NCBI RefSeq assembly: GCF_005239225.2
Contig: NC_133287.1
Span: forward strand, 12,691,493-12,755,492
Direction of reading: 5' to 3'
DNA length: 64,000 nt
Source: Populus alba
Taxonomy: Eukaryota; Streptophyta; Magnoliopsida; Malpighiales; Salicaceae
The notes under the pieces are model-generated. The model was not told the DNA's origin. It saw only the letters and a program-made list of their open reading frames with translations, and did no database searches. The position numbers and the translations under genes are program-made. How positions within the stretch are numbered: position 1 is the stretch's first letter; every line of letters starts with the position of its first letter. Positions 35,346-47,120 of the stretch are shown here, piece by piece.

Positions 35346-36264
35346 TGTGTGTTGTGTTTTTAGCTAGGGTAATTAATTTATGCAACAACGACATCACAAT
35401 ACAATGCACTTCCTTTCAAAAACTAATTAGACGAGCTGAGAGGAATCCATTAAGAAGAGCATTGAGCATATAGCCGTGAGCCTTTTATTGCAACTATAAG
35501 ATGTATGTATGAATGACTTAATAGTTTCATGAAGGTTGATGATAACATATACTTGAAGAGTATTGTTTCAACTGGAGGCTAATTAGCATTCTAAGATAAG
35601 GACGACATTAGAAAACCTTTTGATAGGTGTTGACAAGATGCTCACAACCAATCAAAGAATAATTCTTAAGAGAAACCAGGAGATGAATGATTTGTTTAGC
35701 TATTTCATGATGAATCAAGCCACACCACACTTGGGGGCATTGTCAAGCTTGATAAATCATGAAAGCAATAATCATTGTGGACAACCCAGAATAGGCATCG
35801 CACTTACATTTGAGTGAAAGGCTAGCACATGAATGAGCCAGTACATAAAAAAAAAAAACAAGAAAGCTTTGGATAGCAAATAAAAACACTCTATGACGAT
35901 GGAGCATTGAAGAGGGGGGGACCTATATTTCAAACTAAGGTATGAATGCATGCATGTCATCTAACCTCAAAGAATTGTACATATATCTTTGATTTGTTAC
36001 AGAGAAAATCATCAATGAAGTCCAGCAAGATTGTGGATAAAGAAAGAATCATTCAATTGATAATAACAAAAAATTATGGCTTTGACTCTGGAACAAGAAG
36101 AAGATGAGATGAACCCTACCATTAGGAAAATCTCAAAGAAATGAGAAGATCAACCTTGTAGTCTTCAGGTCAACCTTGCAATTAGGAAGCACCAAGTTTT
36201 CAAACCCCGTGATCGGGAATTATCAAGTCAACCCTCCAGTTAGAAAGTGCTAAGTTTTCCAGTC
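35346..36264 (+). other. 3' non-coding part of the Athila-like element
   Basis: No recognised domain follows the integrase. Short open frames (35,240-35,473; 35,620-35,817) extend past the core without similarity I can name. This may include an env-like or 3' untranslated region that has decayed beyond recognition. Confidence 0.4.
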
Positions 36265-36865
36265 CTATCCTATTATATGGGTGACCTGCTCAGATGAAAA
36301 TAATGTGACTTATCTAACGAAAATACTTGGCTGGGGAAGTCTTTATATTTTTCCTAAACTATTAGACCACTTTCAAAACTCTTTATATTTTTTCCATCTG
36401 GGTAGGTCACCCATTACAATGAGACCATATTTAAAAAATCTTTTCATTTTTCAATCTAAATAGGTCACCCATTACAATGAAACCATCATCCACCTAGGTC
36501 ATTATAATGAGACCATTTCCATCTAGGTAGGTCACCCATTACAATGAGACTGTTTTTCATCATTTTTCATTTTGGTAAGTCACCTATTACAATGAGATCA
36601 TTTTCCATCGAGGTAGGTCTTTCATTACAATAAGAACATTTTTCATTTTGGATAGGTCACTCATTACAATAAAACCATCTTCCATTACAATGAAAACATT
36701 TTTCATTTTGGGTAGGTCACCCATTACAATAAGACCATCTTCCACCTAGGTAGGTCACCTATTACAATAAGACCATCTTCCACTTAGGTAGGTCACCTAT
36801 TACAATGAAACCACTTCACATTTTTTTTCATTTGGATAAGTCACCCATTACAATGAGACCACACA
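36265..36865. repeat. tandem array, GGTAGGTCACCCATTACAAT units
   Basis: About twelve units of 40-65 bases each contain TAGGTCACCCATTACAAT followed by (G/A)AGACCAT and a variable CTTCCA(C/T)CTA or TTTTCATTTTGG spacer. The spacer varies in length more than the core. The array adjoins a second repeat family at 36,870. Confidence 0.88.
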
Positions 36866-36869
36866 CATG

Positions 36870-37012
36870 TTTTTGTATTGGTCCTAGTTAAAGGAGATTG
36901 CTGGATAGGATCTTAGGTCAACCCAACCACACATATAAGCTTTGGTTAAAGCGAATTGCCAGATGAGATCTCAGGTTAACCCAACCACACATAGAATTTA
37001 GCTTTGGTCTGG
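36870..37012. repeat. two units of the 75-bp array seen at 14.9-15.3 kb
   Basis: AGTTAAAGGAGATTGCTGG, GATCTTAGGTCAACCCAACC and their second copy match the units at 14915-15345. This suggests that the flanking 36.3-37.0 kb block belongs to the same Tat/Ogre-like family. Confidence 0.75.
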
Positions 37013-37019
37013 CAAAAGC

Positions 37020-37640
37020 AAAAACTCAACTTAAAACGGAAACATTTCCTTCCTCATATGCACCCGAACCCAATCATCTAGTTCAAATCTCACCAATTTG
37101 CATCCCCTATTGGCTTTGTTTGCATATTGTTCATTCTTATTTTCTATTTATTGTCGAATCTTTGCATAAAGATCTTTCACCAACTGTGCTTTTTTATTAC
37201 TATCAAGACTAACCCTTTCATCAACAGGTAAATGAATCAAATCTAATGGTGTCAAAAGGTTAAAATCATATACAATCTCAAATGATGAATAATCAGTAGT
37301 AGCACATTACAATTATATGCAAATTCAATGAATGACAAACAATCTTCCTAATTTTTAAGATTCTTTTGAATGATAGCCTTTAATAATTGAATCAAAGTCT
37401 GGTTAACAATTTCAGTTTAACCATCTGTTTGTGGATGACAAGTAGTAAAATATAAAAGTTTGGTTCTTAACATACCCTACAAAACCTTCCAAAAATAACT
37501 CAAAAACTTAACGTCTCTATTGGATACAATGCTCCTAGAAAGACCATGTAGCCGAATGACCTCTCTAAAAATTAGGTCAGCCATATTGGTTACATCATCG
37601 GTTTTATAGCAAGCAATGAAACACGAACATTATACATATA
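37020..37640 (-). pseudogene. decayed Ty3/gypsy integrase C-terminal fragment
   Basis: Translating the minus strand with frameshifts gives, in order, a 'CATTDYSSFEIVYDFNLLTP' block, 'DLIHLPVDERVSLDSNKKAQ', 'KNEQYANKANRG' and 'DDWVRVHMRKE'. These correspond to the end of the integrase core and the GPY/F-adjacent region of chromovirus-type elements. Stops and frameshifts are frequent. It is unrelated to the adjoining plus-strand Athila integrase. Confidence 0.7.
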
Positions 37641-37649
37641 CAATCGCTA

Positions 37650-39419
37650 TTGCTATTTTTTCATATAGAAATATAGAAATGATGTAATTGTAAATATTGC
37701 TATTTTTTTTTTACTATTGTGGTATTATAGCGATGATAAAATTATAATTTTCATGTTTTTTTAAAAAACAAGTTTTATATGTATTTATTTTCTCTTTTTA
37801 TATAAAAAATATTTTTATTATTTTACACTTGGTCTATTTATTACAATTTTTTATCTCTATTTTTTTGTAATATTTATTTAGTTTTTTTTCTTTCACTTTT
37901 TTTTTTAAAATAAATATTCAATTTTTATTTTTTACACTTTGAATATTTTTCACTTTACACTTGCCCTATTTATATTATTTTTTTTGGTTCTTATCTTTAT
38001 TTTTTTAAAATTTATTTTGTACTTTTTTCTTTATATGTTTTTTCTTGAAAAATTATTATACAAAAACTAAAGAAATAGTGTTTCGTTGTAACAATTACAA
38101 CATTGTTCAATTCTTCTACTATGTTAAAAATTAGCTTGAGATCTTATATGTTTTTATTAATACATATGATATTTATTATAAATAAAAATCGACTTTTTGA
38201 TTCACGGTTATATTTTTTTATTTGATATTAAAAAATGCATTAACAATACCTACACATTAATTCTTTTGTGTTAGAAAAAAAATATTTGACCCACAACGAG
38301 ATGAGTTTAATAAACACGTTAATAATTTATTTTTTTATATTTATTGGCATAGATGGTCATAGATGTTTTAATTAAATACATGCCTTTTGATTTATAATTA
38401 AAATTAAAATTTTTTTGAAAAACTTGTATATTTATTTTTAAATTTTTTTTTATTTAACTCATAATAAAATATGTGTCAAATAACTCGTTATCATTGATTC
38501 TCATGCACATTTTTTTATTTGAAGAAAGTTGGGTCCAATAACACCACCCCAAATGTTGAAGTAATGCAATTTTTATAAATACACCCTATTATAATTAACA
38601 ATAAAAATTAAAATAATATCTTTAGTCCTATTATTATATTGTCTTTTCATAATAAAAATATTTTTAAATTATTTTGTATATTTTTATAACTCTAAGAACT
38701 TCTACTTCTACTTCGAATTCAATTATTTTTGTTTATTCAATATGACCCCAAATCCCCAAATATTTTAACGGCATTAAGCCATTGGTTTTTCTCTCTTCCT
38801 CGTGGGTTGTTTAGGTTATGACTTTGGCCAATCAATTTTATAGCCTTTTTTAGTTGAACACTTTTATGTTTTTTTATGTTTTAATTTTTTAAAAATTTAT
38901 TCTAAAATTTTTTATATATTTTTAGATTATTTTAATATATAAATATCAAAAATAAATTTTAAAAAATTAAAACAAAATATTATTTTAATATATTTTCAAA
39001 TAAAAAACATTTTAAAAATAATTATTACCACATAATTAAATAAATTCTAACTATTTTTACATTTTAAAAATATCTTTAAAAAAATGATATTTTTTTAAAT
39101 TAATATTTTTAAGTATTTTCTAATTGTTTTAATGTCTTAGTAAAAAAAATAAATTTTAAAAATAAATAATATTATTATTTTAATTTTTTTTAATAATATT
39201 TTTTTTTGAAAAACAACATTATCTCGGGGGAAAAAAAAATGAAGCTGTGTATCCTTTGCAATTTTGAAGTGTGATAACGACAAAAACACGTGACAAAAAA
39301 GAAATAAAATAAAAATCTCCGGGGCAAGACATATAAACAACATTAAACTTACCGGGCAAAAAACACATAGTTAGCTAGCTAGCTAGCCTGCTCAGTGTCT
39401 CACTGCCTTGTTGTTTTTA

Positions 39420-39420
<1 letters not shown>
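37650..39420. other. very AT-rich intergenic DNA with a dispersed AT-rich repeat
   Basis: No coding sequence. The stretch at about 38,880-39,060 (TTTTAATATATTTTCAAATAAAAAACATTTTAAAA type) resembles sequences at 53,800-53,925 and 56,040-56,200 and is probably an old dispersed element. A short GCTA repeat is at 39,372-39,387, just upstream of the kinase leader. Confidence 0.5.
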
Positions 39421-39460
<40 letters not shown>

Positions 39461-39461
39461 C
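39421..39461. repeat. (CT)n(CA)n microsatellite in kinase leader/promoter
   Basis: About thirteen CT dinucleotides are followed by about six CA dinucleotides. Such tracts are frequent around plant transcription starts. It lies about 680 bases before the kinase start codon, so it may be promoter or 5' leader. Confidence 0.9.
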
Positions 39462-39497
39462 TACCTTTTCACGCATGTAACGCACGTTTCTCTCTCC

Positions 39498-39533
39498 ATG
39501 GCCCTCAAAACCCCATACTTTTCTATATTGTAA
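39498..39533 (+). promoter_or_regulatory. possible upstream ORF of the kinase transcript
   Basis: ATG at 39498 opens an 11-codon frame ending in TAA at 39533, downstream of the CT/CA tract. If transcription begins at that tract, this would be an upstream ORF in the leader. The RNA start is not known. Confidence 0.3.
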
Positions 39534-40136
39534 CCTCCGAAAGCAAGATTTCTTGTGGAGATTGCCCTTGACTTGGCAATGTACGGTGTGAGTGATGAAA
39601 AACCTTGTATTTTTGTCTGGTGAGCTGAAACCAACCTGATAATTTTAAAATTTTGACCCACACTATTCATTTATGGGCTTGTTCGTTGTGTTTGGTTCAG
39701 AATTTTCTAGGGTTTTTTCAAAGTTTCTATCCTTATGTTAGTTCTAAAGATTACTTTACTGTTGATAGTGGTCCTTTCCTTGCATGTACATTTTGTGTTC
39801 TGGGCCATGTGCATTTTAGTATCTTTAGCCTTCTAAAAATATATATTCTGTTATGTGGATTTGAGTGATAGTGATGGTTTTTTGAATTTGTTTCTGTAAT
39901 TTCAAAAGATGGTCTCATTTCAAGGTTTATTAGAGTTTTGATTGGTTTGTTTGGTTTTTGCTTTCTGGGTTTTGTTTTTGTTTGCTGAGGCTTGATTGTG
40001 AGTGGTAATTGGGGTCATTTTAATACCTGACAGGGTTTGGGGTGTATAGGCATAGGAGAATTGAAAGAGCTGCAATTGGTGCTCTGAGGTAGTTGTGAGA
40101 TATGATATTGTAATTCCCTTTTTAGTTTCCAAAGAG

Positions 40137-43100
40137 ATGGTGTTAGGTCCTGATTCTATCAATGTGGCTGATTGGACTGTGGGAAAATCAAAGTTAAAGA
40201 AGAAGAAAGATGATGAAGCTGAGGAAAGTGGATGTTGGATTAAGTTTAGGTTCATTGGGAGCTGCATTTCTTCAAGAACAAGGGTTGATAGCTCCATAAG
40301 TGGCACTAGCACACAATATGGTATAATTTGATTTATTCGCTATAACTAGTTTCATCTACCGGTTTGTTTGAATGATTTGATTGTGTTTTCGAATACTATT
40401 ATAAACAAGAAAATTAAATATTTTTTGCATGCTTGATTATAATATGTTATAATCGTTCTTTAATTGTACTTGTTTGGTGCCACATGGATGTTGGATCATA
40501 CTATATATTTATTCAATTCTTTGGTTTTGCAAGTGCATCACTCTGCAAGAATATGGTCTTTTATTGTACCTGTCATTTATTCTCCTTATTCAAATTTGAT
40601 TAGTACTACTGTCAGAGTGTTTTTATGCGATGTTATTCTCCATTTGTTCAATTTTTATGGGAAGGGGTTTTAGATTTTGGTAAGTGGTTAATTATTTACT
40701 CTGGTTGAGACAGTTAATTGGTGGTTTTGATTTTATCGTATGTCTATTAACCAAATTTGGCCACTTGTTGTAATTTACACTAATTATTTTGCTGCTATCT
40801 TGGAAGCTGAAATGAGTCAAATAATGCAATATACAGGGGCTCAGTGGTTGGAGCTTGCTATGCTGAGTCTTAATTCTCAAATGCTGGTTTGCAAAATATG
40901 CTGGTTGGATCATGATGGAAAATGTTCAAGATACTTGATGTAACAAACATCAGCTTAAAGTTTTGTGGCATTATAATATATTCTTGTTCAAAATACTTTT
41001 CTTGCTAGATTTATATGGATGATTCTTTTAGATTTTTTTTTTAGTTTCCCATTGTTAGTACATGGCATATAAAACAGATGATGTTTGGTTGAGCATTTGA
41101 GCATTGTGCATTATCAAATATTTCAGGAAACTTGCAACCCTTTTAATCATTTATTGACAGCAGTCATAAGTTTTATGTTGGCATTTGTATTTGAGAACAG
41201 AACTCTTGTAGTGTTCAAAATTACTTAACATGTGACCTTGAGTGCAACATGTCTCCAACTCTATTGTAGGCTTTGAGTAAATATCCAATTTTATGAAGGT
41301 TTCACTTCATACCCAGAAGTTGTTAAAATAAGAAAACAAATGAATGGATGGTTCCACTAGAGTCCAGAACAGACAGCTTAGCAAATTCTTAGCTAGTATA
41401 TTGAATTCAATGCACGAACTATCTTACACAATAGTAATGTACCTCTAAAAAAACTACTCTTGAATCAATTTTATTATTTTTTTTGCAAATGAATCTAAAA
41501 GTTTTTATTTTGCTCTTGCAGATGATAAAACAAAAAAAAAGGTCATTCAATTGAAATCAAGACACTAATCATGCATTGAAGCACCATTGGTGTCTCAGCA
41601 TGTTCTTATCTCTCAAAGAGACAAAATGCAACTAACTTCAGTCATGATTTGGTGTTGTTATGCCTTGGAATGTTTTAACTAATAAAAATGCATGGATGGT
41701 TTAAAGTAAACCTACACTAGTATAGGTGCTATTTAACCTCAAAGATGCTCGTGCGTGTCTTTGTCTACATATTTCTAAATAGACATGTCTCTTCTGGTTT
41801 ATACTGTTTCTGGAAATGTTTATATTCATCTCTCAGGTTGTATCTGAGTTCGTATTTGAAAGTATAGATTAGTTGATTACTGAAAAACCAGATACAGTGA
41901 TGGTATTTGTTTTCATTTGTGATTCAGCGGAAAGCAAATCAACAAATGATACCGGCAGAGACCAACCGGCTGTTCAAGTGGGATCATCCTCGAGCACTAG
42001 CAATGTTGAAAGTTCTCCATCTACTCCTAATATTGGTGAGGAACTTAAAGTTTCCTCTCAGCTTCGAAAATTCTCCTTTAATGAGCTCAAATCAGCAACA
42101 AGGAATTTTAGGCCTGAGAGTATTCTTGGCGAGGGAGGGTTTGGTTGCGTATTCAAAGGTTGGATTAATGAGAATGGAACTGCTCCAGTGAAACCTGGCA
42201 CAGGGCTGTCTGTTGCTGTAAAAACTCTCAACCATGATGGACTTCAGGGACACAAAGAATGGCTTGTAAGAAATCTCACATCTTTTTTTAGTATATTCAT
42301 GTTCATCCACATGCATGCACATGCCCATATGTTTCACTTGCATGTTTGGTCTACAATAATTGCTTGTGGTATTTCTGCATTTATGGTTGAAGGATACTTC
42401 TTTTATACATGGCAGGCTGAAGTTAATTATCTCGGCGACCTTCTCCATCCTAATTTGGTTAAATTAATTGGCTATTGCATTGAGGACGATCAAAGGCTTC
42501 TAGTCTACGAGTTTATGCCTCGAGGAAGCTTGGAGAATCACCTCTTTAGAAGTATGTAATGAGCTTATTATTCTACATATTTGGTTACCTATCCTGTGTT
42601 TTCTCCTAAACTGGTAGATGTTTCAATGAGCCATCTATAAATGAGTGTGCAGCCTGTAAAACCATTCTGTCAAATCTTTTGATTGGTTGGGTAACTAATG
42701 AGAGCTCAAAGTAAGAAGCTAATTTAGGAAAAGAAGCATTGACCAATTTTTATTGGTAACCAGGACTGAGTTTATTAGCTCAAAGAAATTAATACATATT
42801 CCAGTTTATGCTATGCAATTTATTTCTAGTATGGTATCATACCTACAAGTGATGTTCTTTTCATCCTTTCCTACATTTTCCTATTTTTTAATTGAAGGAC
42901 CTTATCATCACAGTCACATATAGTGTGAAATGAAGTCAGTGCAAGCCTTAAATTTTATTGCCTGTGTAGAAAATGACAAATTAATATGCTGCATGTAAAA
43001 TCAATCTATATGTCAAAAGGTTACGAAACTTGTTTTGGAACAGGTTGGTGGTCATAATGCACCGTCCTTCTAAGAAACTATATAAAAGGGGTGCCATAAT

Positions 43101-46100
43101 TAACCACTGCTGGGAGGTTAAATTTTCAATGCACTTCACTTATGGGAAGAGTTCTTGCATTCTCTCTCTCAGAGTGTATGGTTTTTATTTTTTCCTATTT
43201 TCTCATGCTTCTGGAAGTTGTATTTATGCCAAACATAAACATTTCATGAATTGCAATTAATTTGAAAGGATAAGAATGAAGTATTTAGTTGAAAGACCTA
43301 GGAAAGCTGCCATAATGCATATATAATCATCACAGTAATTAAGGAAAGTGTAGTTCACATAGAAGACCAATTTATGGAGATAATGCATTCCATAAAATGT
43401 GTGCACAAACATAATCCATATTGTCCTAATTTATGTATGGTGGAAATACAGATACAAAACTAGGCTCTGTTATTAGATAGATCATTGCACATTTTTGGGA
43501 GTAATATGTTTGATGCAGCAGGATCCCTGCCTCTTCCCTGGTCTGTCAGAATGAAAGTACTGCTTGGCGCTGCAAAGGGCCTTACCTTTCTTCATGAGGA
43601 AACTGAACGGCCGGTGATATATCGAGATTTCAAAACATCTAATATCCTACTAGATGCAGTGAGTGACTAGTTTTATGAAAATAATCTGTTATTTATCCAT
43701 TGTTGTATCCATTTCTAAAGTATTGCTAGACCTATCCAGGACTACAACGCCAAGCTTTCTGATTTTGGACTTGCCAAAGATGGTCCAGAAGGGGACAAGA
43801 CTCATGTATCTACCCGCGTGATGGGAACATATGGTTATGCAGCCCCTGAGTATGTAATGACAGGTGAGCATGTTAAACATTGTGTGTCAGTCTTTTGCAT
43901 CATTACAGGTTTTGTGCTTGTGATTAGATGTAATCTAGTTTGTTAGCCCAAGTATTGATAACAGGTGAGCATGTTAAACATTAATCTTCTGCATATAGGC
44001 TTTATTCTCTTAATTGAATGTATCCATGGTTTTATACATGATTAACAAAAACCTGAATTTCTTGTTGCCGAGCTTCTCCAGAACTTGTTACATTTCTCAG
44101 TGGTAGCTTGACTTTGCTCATCTTTTTCTTTCAACATTGCCATAGAGTATGTGCGCGCGCTATGTGTGTATGTGAGAGGAACAATGAAATTTAACTACTT
44201 TCTTGATGTGGAAAAGAATACATAAATATATTGTCGAGAGGAGCAAAAACTCCATGTTTCACCAAATGACCTTCATCATGTAGCTATTACATCCACAACC
44301 ACAAACACCACCATCTCACACCCCTGCCACTAATTTGACTGCTTTTCAACAGCATCACTTGCTATACTGCTCTATTGATGTGGCTTTCAAACTCTCCAGA
44401 TAGTCCCCTTCATTCATTTTGCCATCTTTATGATTAGTCACCTAGTAATGGATTAGAATTTCCCCTCTGCTCCAGTAATATGTTATCTCCACAATTTACT
44501 GCAATCATCTTACTCTTGACCAGAAACTAAAACCAGGATTTATTATGCTCCAATGTCACTGGCAGTACCTTGTTACTGTCACTTAACACTTTGTTACATC
44601 ACCTTTATGTCTACCTAGCTACTGTCGCCGGAATGCAGCCATCATAATGCTTCTTGCTTTCTAATTCCAAACCTTCACTACATTATGTTGCTGCTGCCTT
44701 CACTCATTTCTGCATTATCATTCTAACCATTTCACCATTGTTAGTTGTCACTGCTGCACCACCATACAATGAGCTATGTCTTAGACCTGTTATTTACTTT
44801 TTCAAAAGAACAAGAATGAAATGAATGTGAACATGTAAAGAAATAAAATGACTTGAAAGAATTTCAAATTAAGATGTTGGGGAATGGGGGGTTTCAAATT
44901 AAAGATACTTTAGGCAAGTGAACATATAAGATGGCAAGAGGACCCAAGTTATGGAAAGCTTCATAGTTGTCTCTTAATCAAGTCATACTTCAGGATACTT
45001 GAGTTACTGGGGTACTAGCATTATTAGTGGCTGAGAAATATGGAACCCTGGACTGATGGTGAATATAAATGTTGGAATTATGGACTGAACAATGGAAAGT
45101 ATAGCATGAAAGGGCCTGCTTTCTTTGACAAATAGGTAAGTATTGTTTGCTTTTCTTTCATGGAATGCTGGGATTCCCAGATGTTGTTGGGTTTTCAACA
45201 GTACTACTCTGTGTGGTCAAATAAAGATCTATCCATAAAATTTTGCAACATTTTGTCGTATTGAACTTCATTTAGAAGAAGATGCTTTCTTAGCATCATC
45301 ATCTTTTTGTTCTGCATAATGAATAAAATAAAATAAAAAAATCCATATCTTCTATGGTTCTATTGACAGATTCCCTTGTCTCCTTGATTTTCAGGCATGT
45401 GTGCATCCTCTGCAATGTATTGGTTAAATGTTTTCTGAATTGCTAGTTTGCTAATGTCGATTAGGTGAATTGGTTATTGTGAGTTTTCATCATTAGGATC
45501 AAATTCAGGCTAACTAAGAACTTGTCAAATTTCTTTCATCTCCCTTGCACCCACCCTCACAGGTGCACACATGGATGTAGTAACCCTCCATCATGTGCAG
45601 ATAATTTTCTGTGAGCATGTAATTAAGCCTTGCATTATTTGAGCTGTGTTATATGCAAATCCTCCCATACTTGTTACACTTGATGTTGTGCCAGGTCATC
45701 TCACATCCAAGAGTGATGTCTATAGCTTTGGGGTTGTTCTACTTGAAATGTTGACTGGTCGAAGATCCATGGACAAACACCGACCAAATGGTGAGCATAA
45801 TCTGGTGGAATGGGCACAGCCACACCTTGACGAGAGGAGAAGATTCTACAGAATGATAGACCCTCGTCTTGAAGGGCGCTTCTCCATCAAAGGTGCTCAG
45901 AAGGCAATCCAATTGGCTGCACACTGCCTTAACCGTGACCCCAAAGCCAGACCTCTGATGAGTGATGTTGTTGAAGCCCTAAAGCCTCTGCCTTGCCTCA
46001 AGGACATGGCCTGTTCTTCATCATACTTTCAAGCCATGCAATCAGAGCGAGGCAGCTCCAATCCAAGCGCTCAGAATGGAAGTATAGTGCGGCCAGGGTG

Positions 46101-46200
46101 TTCCAGGAATATGCAACCATCAAAGAGCTTCCCCAAATTCAATGGTCATCATGGTAGCAGTTATTACCGGTCACCCGCTCCTAAAGCAGGAGAACCATAG
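40137..46200 (+). CDS. receptor-like cytoplasmic kinase, RLCK-VII, PBL34/35/36 type
   Basis: A Ser/Thr kinase built from exons 40137-40320, 41928-42265, 42416-42551, 43522-43658, 43740-43863 and 45695-46200. All introns are GT-AG, phases agree, and the product is 474 aa. The start is the only in-frame ATG near the leader. An N-terminal Lys/Glu-rich part and a Cys-containing [13 protein letters not shown] stretch (31-43) precede the kinase domain. Visible motifs are GEGGFGCV (129-136), catalytic Lys in VAVK (160), YRDFKTSN with Asp255 (an RD kinase), DFG (273-275), activation loop [18 protein letters not shown] (286-303) and [21 protein letters not shown]. The tail is Ser/Pro-rich. Residue 2 is Val, so the myristoylation Gly of many PBLs is absent; membrane contact could use Cys acylation. 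In Arabidopsis this subgroup acts in pattern-triggered immunity downstream of surface receptors such as LORE; that role here is inference. No disruption is seen. Confidence 0.93.
43860..43982 (+). repeat. short tandem duplication across the exon 5 splice donor
   Basis: ACAGGTGAGCATGTTAAACA plus TT occurs at 43860-43881 and again at 43961-43982. The flanking sequence to the right is diverged but alignable (CAGTCTTTTGCAT... against ATCTTCTGCATAT...). The copy offset is 101 bases. The first copy includes the real exon 5 donor (exon ends 43863). The second carries an identical CAG|GTGAGC donor-like site inside the intron. Confidence 0.85.
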
Positions 46201-46499
46201 TATTGAGTCCATGCCCTTTTGTTTTCATCCCCGTTCATTTCCTTGCATGACAGTATTGGTTTAAAGATCATACTTGGGACTTTGAAAGGCCTTATGGGGT
46301 GTTTTTGGAAGATAATGAGGGATGTTCTTTCTTTCCTTTTTCCTTTTTGAGAGGATCGTAGTCTGAGACGCTACTGTTGATTGTGCAATGTTTTGTTCCT
46401 GTAGCTTCATCGTTTTTTGTAGGTTGGAAATGCTCTGACCAAATTACAATCCAGCTTTGGAATGAGAGGTTGCAGGTAGTTCCTTCACCGGAGAAAAGA

Positions 46500-47120
46500 T
46501 GACCTGCTGGGTTTATTTATCTCAAGTTGGGATGATCCTTCCATCTAGGATTGTAAGTATTAGAATAGGCATCATACTTGTGTTGTGGGTATAGGATCAT
46601 TCCCAAGGAATTAATTTGATTTGTAGAGTCATCTTAAAGAGTTAGGAAATAATCGATACCATGTCTTTGCATCATGCAAATTTTACAAGTCTTAACTATT
46701 TGTGGGTTATATGTCACCAAAGAGGTAAGAGTATCTGCGTTAATCCTTGGGCTAAACTGCCTAGTATTGGCAGTCATATTGGATATCAATTGTCGCTGCG
46801 ACCTTGAGTGTTTTGTCCACTATATCTCCTCCACTAGCTGCACATATTATGTTCCTATCTCGGGGATTAAGTCTCTCATAAAAGTATTGAATAAGAAGTT
46901 GCTAAGAAATTTGACGTTAAGTGCAGCTAGTACATAGTTTTTTAAATCTTTCATACAAGGATTCTTCGTTCATTTGCTTTATTTCCACAAATTTCTTTTC
47001 TTAAAATTGCAACCCTAAATGTAAGAAAGTATCTTTCTAGGAAACATCTTTACATCTCTTCCCATAAGAGCAAATGATACAACCAATTTTAAGGAAAGGC
47101 TCTCAACTTGATTTGTTCTT
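46500..47120 (-). pseudogene. decayed Ty3/gypsy gag fragment just downstream of the kinase gene
   Basis: On the minus strand the sequence reads, with stops and frameshifts, a Q-L-I-S-N-M block, a CKICMMQRHG-like zinc-knuckle remnant, and YDAYSNTYNPRWKDHPNLR. These are gag words also found in the fragment at 9.2-10.4 kb (YDPFSNTYDPRWRDHPN). Upstream on that strand are NEESLYERFK(K)L-like words. It is old and much more diverged than the other gag copies. Confidence 0.65.

Noticed and set aside
43030..43260. 76-codon frame in kinase intron 3
   Set aside because: Splice phases on both sides agree without it, and it has no kinase similarity.
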